Positions 20,601 through 35,600 of a DNA stretch of 64,000 bases are shown here, one piece after another. The DNA is from Acanthacorydalis orientalis (Eukaryota; Arthropoda; Insecta; Megaloptera; Corydalidae). Below the pieces are notes generated by a model. The model ran no database searches and had not been told where the DNA came from. It saw nothing but the letters and a program-made list of their open reading frames with translations. The translations under genes and the position numbers were made by a program. The stretch spans positions 22,398,812 to 22,462,811 of the forward strand of contig CM068320.1 of assembly GCA_034766995.1 (NCBI GenBank), read 5' to 3'. Every line of letters begins with the position of its first letter. Positions within the stretch are counted from its first letter, which is position 1.

Positions 20601-23600
20601 CGAATTGCGCGTTTTAAATGTTTGTACGAGAAAGTACGTGTCGAGAAGATTCGATTACGCTGAAAATATCGATAGAAAATTTTCCTCAATTTTTCGACAA
20701 AAACGCAAAGGGGGGGGTGTTCTCGATTTCTCAAAAAATTAATTTCGGAAAATTGCAAATTTTTTTCAATATTATCAAAATATACGCCAGACGAAAACGT
20801 GCGCGCATGTCAGTTCGGCCATATTTTGCACAGGGCCGGCGCAGTGGCCCCACAAAGTTTGGGTTTCTAGCATTTTCAACTTTTCAGAATTTTCGATATT
20901 TCAATTGCGTTTTTCAACACTTTATCGTGCGAATTGCGCGTTTTAAATGTTTGTACGAGAAAGTACGTGTCGAGAAGATTCGATTACGCTGAAAATATCG
21001 ATAGAAAATTTTCCTCAATTTTTCGACAAAAACGCAAAGGGGGGGGTGTTCTCGATTTCTCAAAAAATTAATTTCGGAAAATTGCAAATTTTTTTCAATA
21101 TTATCAAAATATACGCCAGACGAAAACGTGCGCGCATGTCAGTTCGGCCATATTTTGCACAGGGCCGGCGCAGTGGCCCCACAAAGTTTGGGTTTCTAGC
21201 ATTTTCAACTTTTCAGAATTTTCGATATTTCAATTGCGTTTTTCAACACTTTATCGTGCGAATTGCGCGTTTTAAATGTTTGTACGAGAAAGTACGTGTC
21301 GAGAAGATTCGATTACGCTGAAAATATCGATAGAAAATTTTCCTCAATTTTTCGACAAAAACGCAAAGGGGGGGGTGTTCTCGATTTCTCAAAAAATTAA
21401 TTTCGGAAAATTGCAAATTTTTTTCAATATTATCAAAATATACGCCAGACGAAAACGTGCGCGCATGTCAGTTCGGCCATATTTTGCACAGGGCCGGCGC
21501 AGTGGCCCCACAAAGTTTGGGTTTCTAGCATTTTCAACTTTTCAGAATTTTCGATATTTCAATTGCGTTTTTCAACACTTTATCGTGCGAATTGCGCGTT
21601 TTAAATGTTTGTACGAGAAAGTACGTGTCGAGAAGATTCGATTACGCTGAAAATATCGATAGAAAATTTTCCTCAATTTTTCGACAAAAACGCAAAGGGG
21701 GGGGTGTTCTCGATTTCTCAAAAAATTAATTTCGGAAAATTGCAAATTTTTTTCAATATTATCAAAATATACGCCAGACGAAAACGTGCGCGCATGTCAG
21801 TTCGGCCATATTTTGCACAGGGCCGGCGCAGTGGCCCCACAAAGTTTGGGTTTCTAGCATTTTCAACTTTTCAGAATTTTCGATATTTCAATTGCGTTTT
21901 TCAACACTTTATCGTGCGAATTGCGCGTTTTAAATGTTTGTACGAGAAAGTACGTGTCGAGAAGATTCGATTACGCTGAAAATATCGATAGAAAATTTTC
22001 CTCAATTTTTCGACAAAAACGCAAAGGGGGGGGTGTTCTCGATTTCTCAAAAAATTAATTTCGGAAAATTGCAAATTTTTTTCAATATTATCAAAATATA
22101 CGCCAGACGAAAACGTGCGCGCATGTCAGTTCGGCCATATTTTGCACAGGGCCGGCGCAGTGGCCCCACAAAGTTTGGGTTTCTAGCATTTTCAACTTTT
22201 CAGAATTTTCGATATTTCAATTGCGTTTTTCAACACTTTATCGTGCGAATTGCGCGTTTTAAATGTTTGTACGAGAAAGTACGTGTCGAGAAGATTCGAT
22301 TACGCTGAAAATATCGATAGAAAATTTTCCTCAATTTTTCGACAAAAACGCAAAGGGGGGGGTGTTCTCGATTTCTCAAAAAATTAATTTCGGAAAATTG
22401 CAAATTTTTTTCAATATTATCAAAATATACGCCAGACGAAAACGTGCGCGCATGTCAGTTCGGCCATATTTTGCACAGGGCCGGCGCAGTGGCCCCACAA
22501 AGTTTGGGTTTCTAGCATTTTCAACTTTTCAGAATTTTCGATATTTCAATTGCGTTTTTCAACACTTTATCGTGCGAATTGCGCGTTTTAAATGTTTGTA
22601 CGAGAAAGTACGTGTCGAGAAGATTCGATTACGCTGAAAATATCGATAGAAAATTTTCCTCAATTTTTCGACAAAAACGCAAAGGGGGGGGTGTTCTCGA
22701 TTTCTCAAAAAATTAATTTCGGAAAATTGCAAATTTTTTTCAATATTATCAAAATATACGCCAGACGAAAACGTGCGCGCATGTCAGTTCGGCCATATTT
22801 TGCACAGGGCCGGCGCAGTGGCCCCACAAAGTTTGGGTTTCTAGCATTTTCAACTTTTCAGAATTTTCGATATTTCAATTGCGTTTTTCAACACTTTATC
22901 GTGCGAATTGCGCGTTTTAAATGTTTGTACGAGAAAGTACGTGTCGAGAAGATTCGATTACGCTGAAAATATCGATAGAAAATTTTCCTCAATTTTTCGA
23001 CAAAAACGCAAAGGGGGGGGTGTTCTCGATTTCTCAAAAAATTAATTTCGGAAAATTGCAAATTTTTTTCAATATTATCAAAATATACGCCAGACGAAAA
23101 CGTGCGCGCATGTCAGTTCGGCCATATTTTGCACAGGGCCGGCGCAGTGGCCCCACAAAGTTTGGGTTTCTAGCATTTTCAACTTTTCAGAATTTTCGAT
23201 ATTTCAATTGCGTTTTTCAACACTTTATCGTGCGAATTGCGCGTTTTAAATGTTTGTACGAGAAAGTACGTGTCGAGAAGATTCGATTACGCTGAAAATA
23301 TCGATAGAAAATTTTCCTCAATTTTTCGACAAAAACGCAAAGGGGGGGGTGTTCTCGATTTCTCAAAAAATTAATTTCGGAAAATTGCAAATTTTTTTCA
23401 ATATTATCAAAATATACGCCAGACGAAAACGTGCGCGCATGTCAGTTCGGCCATATTTTGCACAGGGCCGGCGCAGTGGCCCCACAAAGTTTGGGTTTCT
23501 AGCATTTTCAACTTTTCAGAATTTTCGATATTTCAATTGCGTTTTTCAACACTTTATCGTGCGAATTGCGCGTTTTAAATGTTTGTACGAGAAAGTACGT

Positions 23601-26600
23601 GTCGAGAAGATTCGATTACGCTGAAAATATCGATAGAAAATTTTCCTCAATTTTTCGACAAAAACGCAAAGGGGGGGGTGTTCTCGATTTCTCAAAAAAT
23701 TAATTTCGGAAAATTGCAAATTTTTTTCAATATTATCAAAATATACGCCAGACGAAAACGTGCGCGCATGTCAGTTCGGCCATATTTTGCACAGGGCCGG
23801 CGCAGTGGCCCCACAAAGTTTGGGTTTCTAGCATTTTCAACTTTTCAGAATTTTCGATATTTCAATTGCGTTTTTCAACACTTTATCGTGCGAATTGCGC
23901 GTTTTAAATGTTTGTACGAGAAAGTACGTGTCGAGAAGATTCGATTACGCTGAAAATATCGATAGAAAATTTTCCTCAATTTTTCGACAAAAACGCAAAG
24001 GGGGGGGTGTTCTCGATTTCTCAAAAAATTAATTTCGGAAAATTGCAAATTTTTTTCAATATTATCAAAATATACGCCAGACGAAAACGTGCGCGCATGT
24101 CAGTTCGGCCATATTTTGCACAGGGCCGGCGCAGTGGCCCCACAAAGTTTGGGTTTCTAGCATTTTCAACTTTTCAGAATTTTCGATATTTCAATTGCGT
24201 TTTTCAACACTTTATCGTGCGAATTGCGCGTTTTAAATGTTTGTACGAGAAAGTACGTGTCGAGAAGATTCGATTACGCTGAAAATATCGATAGAAAATT
24301 TTCCTCAATTTTTCGACAAAAACGCAAAGGGGGGGGTGTTCTCGATTTCTCAAAAAATTAATTTCGGAAAATTGCAAATTTTTTTCAATATTATCAAAAT
24401 ATACGCCAGACGAAAACGTGCGCGCATGTCAGTTCGGCCATATTTTGCACAGGGCCGGCGCAGTGGCCCCACAAAGTTTGGGTTTCTAGCATTTTCAACT
24501 TTTCAGAATTTTCGATATTTCAATTGCGTTTTTCAACACTTTATCGTGCGAATTGCGCGTTTTAAATGTTTGTACGAGAAAGTACGTGTCGAGAAGATTC
24601 GATTACGCTGAAAATATCGATAGAAAATTTTCCTCAATTTTTCGACAAAAACGCAAAGGGGGGGGTGTTCTCGATTTCTCAAAAAATTAATTTCGGAAAA
24701 TTGCAAATTTTTTTCAATATTATCAAAATATACGCCAGACGAAAACGTGCGCGCATGTCAGTTCGGCCATATTTTGCACAGGGCCGGCGCAGTGGCCCCA
24801 CAAAGTTTGGGTTTCTAGCATTTTCAACTTTTCAGAATTTTCGATATTTCAATTGCGTTTTTCAACACTTTATCGTGCGAATTGCGCGTTTTAAATGTTT
24901 GTACGAGAAAGTACGTGTCGAGAAGATTCGATTACGCTGAAAATATCGATAGAAAATTTTCCTCAATTTTTCGACAAAAACGCAAAGGGGGGGGTGTTCT
25001 CGATTTCTCAAAAAATTAATTTCGGAAAATTGCAAATTTTTTTCAATATTATCAAAATATACGCCAGACGAAAACGTGCGCGCATGTCAGTTCGGCCATA
25101 TTTTGCACAGGGCCGGCGCAGTGGCCCCACAAAGTTTGGGTTTCTAGCATTTTCAACTTTTCAGAATTTTCGATATTTCAATTGCGTTTTTCAACACTTT
25201 ATCGTGCGAATTGCGCGTTTTAAATGTTTGTACGAGAAAGTACGTGTCGAGAAGATTCGATTACGCTGAAAATATCGATAGAAAATTTTCCTCAATTTTT
25301 CGACAAAAACGCAAAGGGGGGGGTGTTCTCGATTTCTCAAAAAATTAATTTCGGAAAATTGCAAATTTTTTTCAATATTATCAAAATATACGCCAGACGA
25401 AAACGTGCGCGCATGTCAGTTCGGCCATATTTTGCACAGGGCCGGCGCAGTGGCCCCACAAAGTTTGGGTTTCTAGCATTTTCAACTTTTCAGAATTTTC
25501 GATATTTCAATTGCGTTTTTCAACACTTTATCGTGCGAATTGCGCGTTTTAAATGTTTGTACGAGAAAGTACGTGTCGAGAAGATTCGATTACGCTGAAA
25601 ATATCGATAGAAAATTTTCCTCAATTTTTCGACAAAAACGCAAAGGGGGGGGTGTTCTCGATTTCTCAAAAAATTAATTTCGGAAAATTGCAAATTTTTT
25701 TCAATATTATCAAAATATACGCCAGACGAAAACGTGCGCGCATGTCAGTTCGGCCATATTTTGCACAGGGCCGGCGCAGTGGCCCCACAAAGTTTGGGTT
25801 TCTAGCATTTTCAACTTTTCAGAATTTTCGATATTTCAATTGCGTTTTTCAACACTTTATCGTGCGAATTGCGCGTTTTAAATGTTTGTACGAGAAAGTA
25901 CGTGTCGAGAAGATTCGATTACGCTGAAAATATCGATAGAAAATTTTCCTCAATTTTTCGACAAAAACGCAAAGGGGGGGGTGTTCTCGATTTCTCAAAA
26001 AATTAATTTCGGAAAATTGCAAATTTTTTTCAATATTATCAAAATATACGCCAGACGAAAACGTGCGCGCATGTCAGTTCGGCCATATTTTGCACAGGGC
26101 CGGCGCAGTGGCCCCACAAAGTTTGGGTTTCTAGCATTTTCAACTTTTCAGAATTTTCGATATTTCAATTGCGTTTTTCAACACTTTATCGTGCGAATTG
26201 CGCGTTTTAAATGTTTGTACGAGAAAGTACGTGTCGAGAAGATTCGATTACGCTGAAAATATCGATAGAAAATTTTCCTCAATTTTTCGACAAAAACGCA
26301 AAGGGGGGGGTGTTCTCGATTTCTCAAAAAATTAATTTCGGAAAATTGCAAATTTTTTTCAATATTATCAAAATATACGCCAGACGAAAACGTGCGCGCA
26401 TGTCAGTTCGGCCATATTTTGCACAGGGCCGGCGCAGTGGCCCCACAAAGTTTGGGTTTCTAGCATTTTCAACTTTTCAGAATTTTCGATATTTCAATTG
26501 CGTTTTTCAACACTTTATCGTGCGAATTGCGCGTTTTAAATGTTTGTACGAGAAAGTACGTGTCGAGAAGATTCGATTACGCTGAAAATATCGATAGAAA

Positions 26601-29600
26601 ATTTTCCTCAATTTTTCGACAAAAACGCAAAGGGGGGGGTGTTCTCGATTTCTCAAAAAATTAATTTCGGAAAATTGCAAATTTTTTTCAATATTATCAA
26701 AATATACGCCAGACGAAAACGTGCGCGCATGTCAGTTCGGCCATATTTTGCACAGGGCCGGCGCAGTGGCCCCACAAAGTTTGGGTTTCTAGCATTTTCA
26801 ACTTTTCAGAATTTTCGATATTTCAATTGCGTTTTTCAACACTTTATCGTGCGAATTGCGCGTTTTAAATGTTTGTACGAGAAAGTACGTGTCGAGAAGA
26901 TTCGATTACGCTGAAAATATCGATAGAAAATTTTCCTCAATTTTTCGACAAAAACGCAAAGGGGGGGGTGTTCTCGATTTCTCAAAAAATTAATTTCGGA
27001 AAATTGCAAATTTTTTTCAATATTATCAAAATATACGCCAGACGAAAACGTGCGCGCATGTCAGTTCGGCCATATTTTGCACAGGGCCGGCGCAGTGGCC
27101 CCACAAAGTTTGGGTTTCTAGCATTTTCAACTTTTCAGAATTTTCGATATTTCAATTGCGTTTTTCAACACTTTATCGTGCGAATTGCGCGTTTTAAATG
27201 TTTGTACGAGAAAGTACGTGTCGAGAAGATTCGATTACGCTGAAAATATCGATAGAAAATTTTCCTCAATTTTTCGACAAAAACGCAAAGGGGGGGGTGT
27301 TCTCGATTTCTCAAAAAATTAATTTCGGAAAATTGCAAATTTTTTTCAATATTATCAAAATATACGCCAGACGAAAACGTGCGCGCATGTCAGTTCGGCC
27401 ATATTTTGCACAGGGCCGGCGCAGTGGCCCCACAAAGTTTGGGTTTCTAGCATTTTCAACTTTTCAGAATTTTCGATATTTCAATTGCGTTTTTCAACAC
27501 TTTATCGTGCGAATTGCGCGTTTTAAATGTTTGTACGAGAAAGTACGTGTCGAGAAGATTCGATTACGCTGAAAATATCGATAGAAAATTTTCCTCAATT
27601 TTTCGACAAAAACGCAAAGGGGGGGGTGTTCTCGATTTCTCAAAAAATTAATTTCGGAAAATTGCAAATTTTTTTCAATATTATCAAAATATACGCCAGA
27701 CGAAAACGTGCGCGCATGTCAGTTCGGCCATATTTTGCACAGGGCCGGCGCAGTGGCCCCACAAAGTTTGGGTTTCTAGCATTTTCAACTTTTCAGAATT
27801 TTCGATATTTCAATTGCGTTTTTCAACACTTTATCGTGCGAATTGCGCGTTTTAAATGTTTGTACGAGAAAGTACGTGTCGAGAAGATTCGATTACGCTG
27901 AAAATATCGATAGAAAATTTTCCTCAATTTTTCGACAAAAACGCAAAGGGGGGGGTGTTCTCGATTTCTCAAAAAATTAATTTCGGAAAATTGCAAATTT
28001 TTTTCAATATTATCAAAATATACGCCAGACGAAAACGTGCGCGCATGTCAGTTCGGCCATATTTTGCACAGGGCCGGCGCAGTGGCCCCACAAAGTTTGG
28101 GTTTCTAGCATTTTCAACTTTTCAGAATTTTCGATATTTCAATTGCGTTTTTCAACACTTTATCGTGCGAATTGCGCGTTTTAAATGTTTGTACGAGAAA
28201 GTACGTGTCGAGAAGATTCGATTACGCTGAAAATATCGATAGAAAATTTTCCTCAATTTTTCGACAAAAACGCAAAGGGGGGGGTGTTCTCGATTTCTCA
28301 AAAAATTAATTTCGGAAAATTGCAAATTTTTTTCAATATTATCAAAATATACGCCAGACGAAAACGTGCGCGCATGTCAGTTCGGCCATATTTTGCACAG
28401 GGCCGGCGCAGTGGCCCCACAAAGTTTGGGTTTCTAGCATTTTCAACTTTTCAGAATTTTCGATATTTCAATTGCGTTTTTCAACACTTTATCGTGCGAA
28501 TTGCGCGTTTTAAATGTTTGTACGAGAAAGTACGTGTCGAGAAGATTCGATTACGCTGAAAATATCGATAGAAAATTTTCCTCAATTTTTCGACAAAAAC
28601 GCAAAGGGGGGGGTGTTCTCGATTTCTCAAAAAATTAATTTCGGAAAATTGCAAATTTTTTTCAATATTATCAAAATATACGCCAGACGAAAACGTGCGC
28701 GCATGTCAGTTCGGCCATATTTTGCACAGGGCCGGCGCAGTGGCCCCACAAAGTTTGGGTTTCTAGCATTTTCAACTTTTCAGAATTTTCGATATTTCAA
28801 TTGCGTTTTTCAACACTTTATCGTGCGAATTGCGCGTTTTAAATGTTTGTACGAGAAAGTACGTGTCGAGAAGATTCGATTACGCTGAAAATATCGATAG
28901 AAAATTTTCCTCAATTTTTCGACAAAAACGCAAAGGGGGGGGTGTTCTCGATTTCTCAAAAAATTAATTTCGGAAAATTGCAAATTTTTTTCAATATTAT
29001 CAAAATATACGCCAGACGAAAACGTGCGCGCATGTCAGTTCGGCCATATTTTGCACAGGGCCGGCGCAGTGGCCCCACAAAGTTTGGGTTTCTAGCATTT
29101 TCAACTTTTCAGAATTTTCGATATTTCAATTGCGTTTTTCAACACTTTATCGTGCGAATTGCGCGTTTTAAATGTTTGTACGAGAAAGTACGTGTCGAGA
29201 AGATTCGATTACGCTGAAAATATCGATAGAAAATTTTCCTCAATTTTTCGACAAAAACGCAAAGGGGGGGGTGTTCTCGATTTCTCAAAAAATTAATTTC
29301 GGAAAATTGCAAATTTTTTTCAATATTATCAAAATATACGCCAGACGAAAACGTGCGCGCATGTCAGTTCGGCCATATTTTGCACAGGGCCGGCGCAGTG
29401 GCCCCACAAAGTTTGGGTTTCTAGCATTTTCAACTTTTCAGAATTTTCGATATTTCAATTGCGTTTTTCAACACTTTATCGTGCGAATTGCGCGTTTTAA
29501 ATGTTTGTACGAGAAAGTACGTGTCGAGAAGATTCGATTACGCTGAAAATATCGATAGAAAATTTTCCTCAATTTTTCGACAAAAACGCAAAGGGGGGGG

Positions 29601-32600
29601 TGTTCTCGATTTCTCAAAAAATTAATTTCGGAAAATTGCAAATTTTTTTCAATATTATCAAAATATACGCCAGACGAAAACGTGCGCGCATGTCAGTTCG
29701 GCCATATTTTGCACAGGGCCGGCGCAGTGGCCCCACAAAGTTTGGGTTTCTAGCATTTTCAACTTTTCAGAATTTTCGATATTTCAATTGCGTTTTTCAA
29801 CACTTTATCGTGCGAATTGCGCGTTTTAAATGTTTGTACGAGAAAGTACGTGTCGAGAAGATTCGATTACGCTGAAAATATCGATAGAAAATTTTCCTCA
29901 ATTTTTCGACAAAAACGCAAAGGGGGGGGTGTTCTCGATTTCTCAAAAAATTAATTTCGGAAAATTGCAAATTTTTTTCAATATTATCAAAATATACGCC
30001 AGACGAAAACGTGCGCGCATGTCAGTTCGGCCATATTTTGCACAGGGCCGGCGCAGTGGCCCCACAAAGTTTGGGTTTCTAGCATTTTCAACTTTTCAGA
30101 ATTTTCGATATTTCAATTGCGTTTTTCAACACTTTATCGTGCGAATTGCGCGTTTTAAATGTTTGTACGAGAAAGTACGTGTCGAGAAGATTCGATTACG
30201 CTGAAAATATCGATAGAAAATTTTCCTCAATTTTTCGACAAAAACGCAAAGGGGGGGGTGTTCTCGATTTCTCAAAAAATTAATTTCGGAAAATTGCAAA
30301 TTTTTTTCAATATTATCAAAATATACGCCAGACGAAAACGTGCGCGCATGTCAGTTCGGCCATATTTTGCACAGGGCCGGCGCAGTGGCCCCACAAAGTT
30401 TGGGTTTCTAGCATTTTCAACTTTTCAGAATTTTCGATATTTCAATTGCGTTTTTCAACACTTTATCGTGCGAATTGCGCGTTTTAAATGTTTGTACGAG
30501 AAAGTACGTGTCGAGAAGATTCGATTACGCTGAAAATATCGATAGAAAATTTTCCTCAATTTTTCGACAAAAACGCAAAGGGGGGGGTGTTCTCGATTTC
30601 TCAAAAAATTAATTTCGGAAAATTGCAAATTTTTTTCAATATTATCAAAATATACGCCAGACGAAAACGTGCGCGCATGTCAGTTCGGCCATATTTTGCA
30701 CAGGGCCGGCGCAGTGGCCCCACAAAGTTTGGGTTTCTAGCATTTTCAACTTTTCAGAATTTTCGATATTTCAATTGCGTTTTTCAACACTTTATCGTGC
30801 GAATTGCGCGTTTTAAATGTTTGTACGAGAAAGTACGTGTCGAGAAGATTCGATTACGCTGAAAATATCGATAGAAAATTTTCCTCAATTTTTCGACAAA
30901 AACGCAAAGGGGGGGGTGTTCTCGATTTCTCAAAAAATTAATTTCGGAAAATTGCAAATTTTTTTCAATATTATCAAAATATACGCCAGACGAAAACGTG
31001 CGCGCATGTCAGTTCGGCCATATTTTGCACAGGGCCGGCGCAGTGGCCCCACAAAGTTTGGGTTTCTAGCATTTTCAACTTTTCAGAATTTTCGATATTT
31101 CAATTGCGTTTTTCAACACTTTATCGTGCGAATTGCGCGTTTTAAATGTTTGTACGAGAAAGTACGTGTCGAGAAGATTCGATTACGCTGAAAATATCGA
31201 TAGAAAATTTTCCTCAATTTTTCGACAAAAACGCAAAGGGGGGGGTGTTCTCGATTTCTCAAAAAATTAATTTCGGAAAATTGCAAATTTTTTTCAATAT
31301 TATCAAAATATACGCCAGACGAAAACGTGCGCGCATGTCAGTTCGGCCATATTTTGCACAGGGCCGGCGCAGTGGCCCCACAAAGTTTGGGTTTCTAGCA
31401 TTTTCAACTTTTCAGAATTTTCGATATTTCAATTGCGTTTTTCAACACTTTATCGTGCGAATTGCGCGTTTTAAATGTTTGTACGAGAAAGTACGTGTCG
31501 AGAAGATTCGATTACGCTGAAAATATCGATAGAAAATTTTCCTCAATTTTTCGACAAAAACGCAAAGGGGGGGGTGTTCTCGATTTCTCAAAAAATTAAT
31601 TTCGGAAAATTGCAAATTTTTTTCAATATTATCAAAATATACGCCAGACGAAAACGTGCGCGCATGTCAGTTCGGCCATATTTTGCACAGGGCCGGCGCA
31701 GTGGCCCCACAAAGTTTGGGTTTCTAGCATTTTCAACTTTTCAGAATTTTCGATATTTCAATTGCGTTTTTCAACACTTTATCGTGCGAATTGCGCGTTT
31801 TAAATGTTTGTACGAGAAAGTACGTGTCGAGAAGATTCGATTACGCTGAAAATATCGATAGAAAATTTTCCTCAATTTTTCGACAAAAACGCAAAGGGGG
31901 GGGTGTTCTCGATTTCTCAAAAAATTAATTTCGGAAAATTGCAAATTTTTTTCAATATTATCAAAATATACGCCAGACGAAAACGTGCGCGCATGTCAGT
32001 TCGGCCATATTTTGCACAGGGCCGGCGCAGTGGCCCCACAAAGTTTGGGTTTCTAGCATTTTCAACTTTTCAGAATTTTCGATATTTCAATTGCGTTTTT
32101 CAACACTTTATCGTGCGAATTGCGCGTTTTAAATGTTTGTACGAGAAAGTACGTGTCGAGAAGATTCGATTACGCTGAAAATATCGATAGAAAATTTTCC
32201 TCAATTTTTCGACAAAAACGCAAAGGGGGGGGTGTTCTCGATTTCTCAAAAAATTAATTTCGGAAAATTGCAAATTTTTTTCAATATTATCAAAATATAC
32301 GCCAGACGAAAACGTGCGCGCATGTCAGTTCGGCCATATTTTGCACAGGGCCGGCGCAGTGGCCCCACAAAGTTTGGGTTTCTAGGATTTTCAACTTTTC
32401 AGAATTTTCGATATTTCAATTGCGTTTTTCAACACTTTATCGTGCGAATTGCGCGTTTTAAATGTTTGTACGAGAAAGTACGTGTCGAGAAGATTCGATT
32501 ACGCTGAAAATATCGATAGAAAATTTTCCTCAATTTTTCGACAAAAACGCAAAGGGGGGGGTGTTCTCGATTTCTCAAAAAATTAATTTCGGAAAATTGC

Positions 32601-35600
32601 AAATTTTTTTCAATATTATCAAAATATACGCCAGACGAAAACGTGCGCGCATGTCAGTTCGGCCATATTTTGCACAGGGCCGGCGCAGTGGCCCCACAAA
32701 GTTTGGGTTTCTAGCATTTTCAACTTTTCAGAATTTTCGATATTTCAATTGCGTTTTTCAACACTTTATCGTGCGAATTGCGCGTTTTAAATGTTTGTAC
32801 GAGAAAGTACGTGTCGAGAAGATTCGATTACGCTGAAAATATCGATAGAAAATTTTCCTCAATTTTTCGACAAAAACGCAAAGGGGGGGGTGTTCTCGAT
32901 TTCTCAAAAAATTAATTTCGGAAAATTGCAAATTTTTTTCAATATTATCAAAATATACGCCAGACGAAAACGTGCGCGCATGTCAGTTCGGCCATATTTT
33001 GCACAGGGCCGGCGCAGTGGCCCCACAAAGTTTGGGTTTCTAGCATTTTCAACTTTTCAGAATTTTCGATATTTCAATTGCGTTTTTCAACACTTTATCG
33101 TGCGAATTGCGCGTTTTAAATGTTTGTACGAGAAAGTACGTGTCGAGAAGATTCGATTACGCTGAAAATATCGATAGAAAATTTTCCTCAATTTTTCGAC
33201 AAAAACGCAAAGGGGGGGGTGTTCTCGATTTCTCAAAAAATTAATTTCGGAAAATTGCAAATTTTTTTCAATATTATCAAAATATACGCCAGACGAAAAC
33301 GTGCGCGCATGTCAGTTCGGCCATATTTTGCACAGGGCCGGCGCAGTGGCCCCACAAAGTTTGGGTTTCTAGCATTTTCAACTTTTCAGAATTTTCGATA
33401 TTTCAATTGCGTTTTTCAACACTTTATCGTGCGAATTGCGCGTTTTAAATGTTTGTACGAGAAAGTACGTGTCGAGAAGATTCGATTACGCTGAAAATAT
33501 CGATAGAAAATTTTCCTCAATTTTTCGACAAAAACGCAAAGGGGGGGGTGTTCTCGATTTCTCAAAAAATTAATTTCGGAAAATTGCAAATTTTTTTCAA
33601 TATTATCAAAATATACGCCAGACGAAAACGTGCGCGCATGTCAGTTCGGCCATATTTTGCACAGGGCCGGCGCAGTGGCCCCACAAAGTTTGGGTTTCTA
33701 GCATTTTCAACTTTTCAGAATTTTCGATATTTCAATTGCGTTTTTCAACACTTTATCGTGCGAATTGCGCGTTTTAAATGTTTGTACGAGAAAGTACGTG
33801 TCGAGAAGATTCGATTACGCTGAAAATATCGATAGAAAATTTTCCTCAATTTTTCGACAAAAACGCAAAGGGGGGGGTGTTCTCGATTTCTCAAAAAATT
33901 AATTTCGGAAAATTGCAAATTTTTTTCAATATTATCAAAATATACGCCAGACGAAAACGTGCGCGCATGTCAGTTCGGCCATATTTTGCACAGGGCCGGC
34001 GCAGTGGCCCCACAAAGTTTGGGTTTCTAGCATTTTCAACTTTTCAGAATTTTCGATATTTCAATTGCGTTTTTCAACACTTTATCGTGCGAATTGCGCG
34101 TTTTAAATGTTTGTACGAGAAAGTACGTGTCGAGAAGATTCGATTACGCTGAAAATATCGATAGAAAATTTTCCTCAATTTTTCGACAAAAACGCAAAGG
34201 GGGGGGGTGTTCTCGATTTCTCAAAAAATTAATTTCGGAAAATTGCAAATTTTTTTCAATATTATCAAAATATACGCCAGACGAAAACGTGCGCGCATGT
34301 CAGTTCGGCCATATTTTGCACAGGGCCGGCGCAGTGGCCCCACAAAGTTTGGGTTTCTAGCATTTTCAACTTTTCAGAATTTTCGATATTTCAATTGCGT
34401 TTTTCAACACTTTATCGTGCGAATTGCGCGTTTTAAATGTTTGTACGAGAAAGTACGTGTCGAGAAGATTCGATTACGCTGAAAATATCGATAGAAAATT
34501 TTCCTCAATTTTTCGACAAAAACGCAAAGGGGGGGGTGTTCTCGATTTCTCAAAAAATTAATTTCGGAAAATTGCAAATTTTTTTCAATATTATCAAAAT
34601 ATACGCCAGACGAAAACGTGCGCGCATGTCAGTTCGGCCATATTTTGCACAGGGCCGGCGCAGTGGCCCCACAAAGTTTGGGTTTCTAGCATTTTCAACT
34701 TTTCAGAATTTTCGATATTTCAATTGCGTTTTTCAACACTTTATCGTGCGAATTGCGCGTTTTAAATGTTTGTACGAGAAAGTACGTGTCGAGAAGATTC
34801 GATTACGCTGAAAATATCGATAGAAAATTTTCCTCAATTTTTCGACAAAAACGCAAAGGGGGGGGTGTTCTCGATTTCTCAAAAAATTAATTTCGGAAAA
34901 TTGCAAATTTTTTTCAATATTATCAAAATATACGCCAGACGAAAACGTGCGCGCATGTCAGTTCGGCCATATTTTGCACAGGGCCGGCGCAGTGGCCCCA
35001 CAAAGTTTGGGTTTCTAGCATTTTCAACTTTTCAGAATTTTCGATATTTCAATTGCGTTTTTCAACACTTTATCGTGCGAATTGCGCGTTTTAAATGTTT
35101 GTACGAGAAAGTACGTGTCGAGAAGATTCGATTACGCTGAAAATATCGATAGAAAATTTTCCTCAATTTTTCGACAAAAACGCAAAGGGGGGGGTGTTCT
35201 CGATTTCTCAAAAAATTAATTTCGGAAAATTGCAAATTTTTTTCAATATTATCAAAATATACGCCAGACGAAAACGTGCGCGCATGTCAGTTCGGCCATA
35301 TTTTGCACAGGGCCGGCGCAGTGGCCCCACAAAGTTTGGGTTTCTAGCATTTTCAACTTTTCAGAATTTTCGATATTTCAATTGCGTTTTTCAACACTTT
35401 ATCGTGCGAATTGCGCGTTTTAAATGTTTGTACGAGAAAGTACGTGTCGAGAAGATTCGATTACGCTGAAAATATCGATAGAAAATTTTCCTCAATTTTT
35501 CGACAAAAACGCAAAGGGGGGGGTGTTCTCGATTTCTCAAAAAATTAATTTCGGAAAATTGCAAATTTTTTTCAATATTATCAAAATATACGCCAGACGA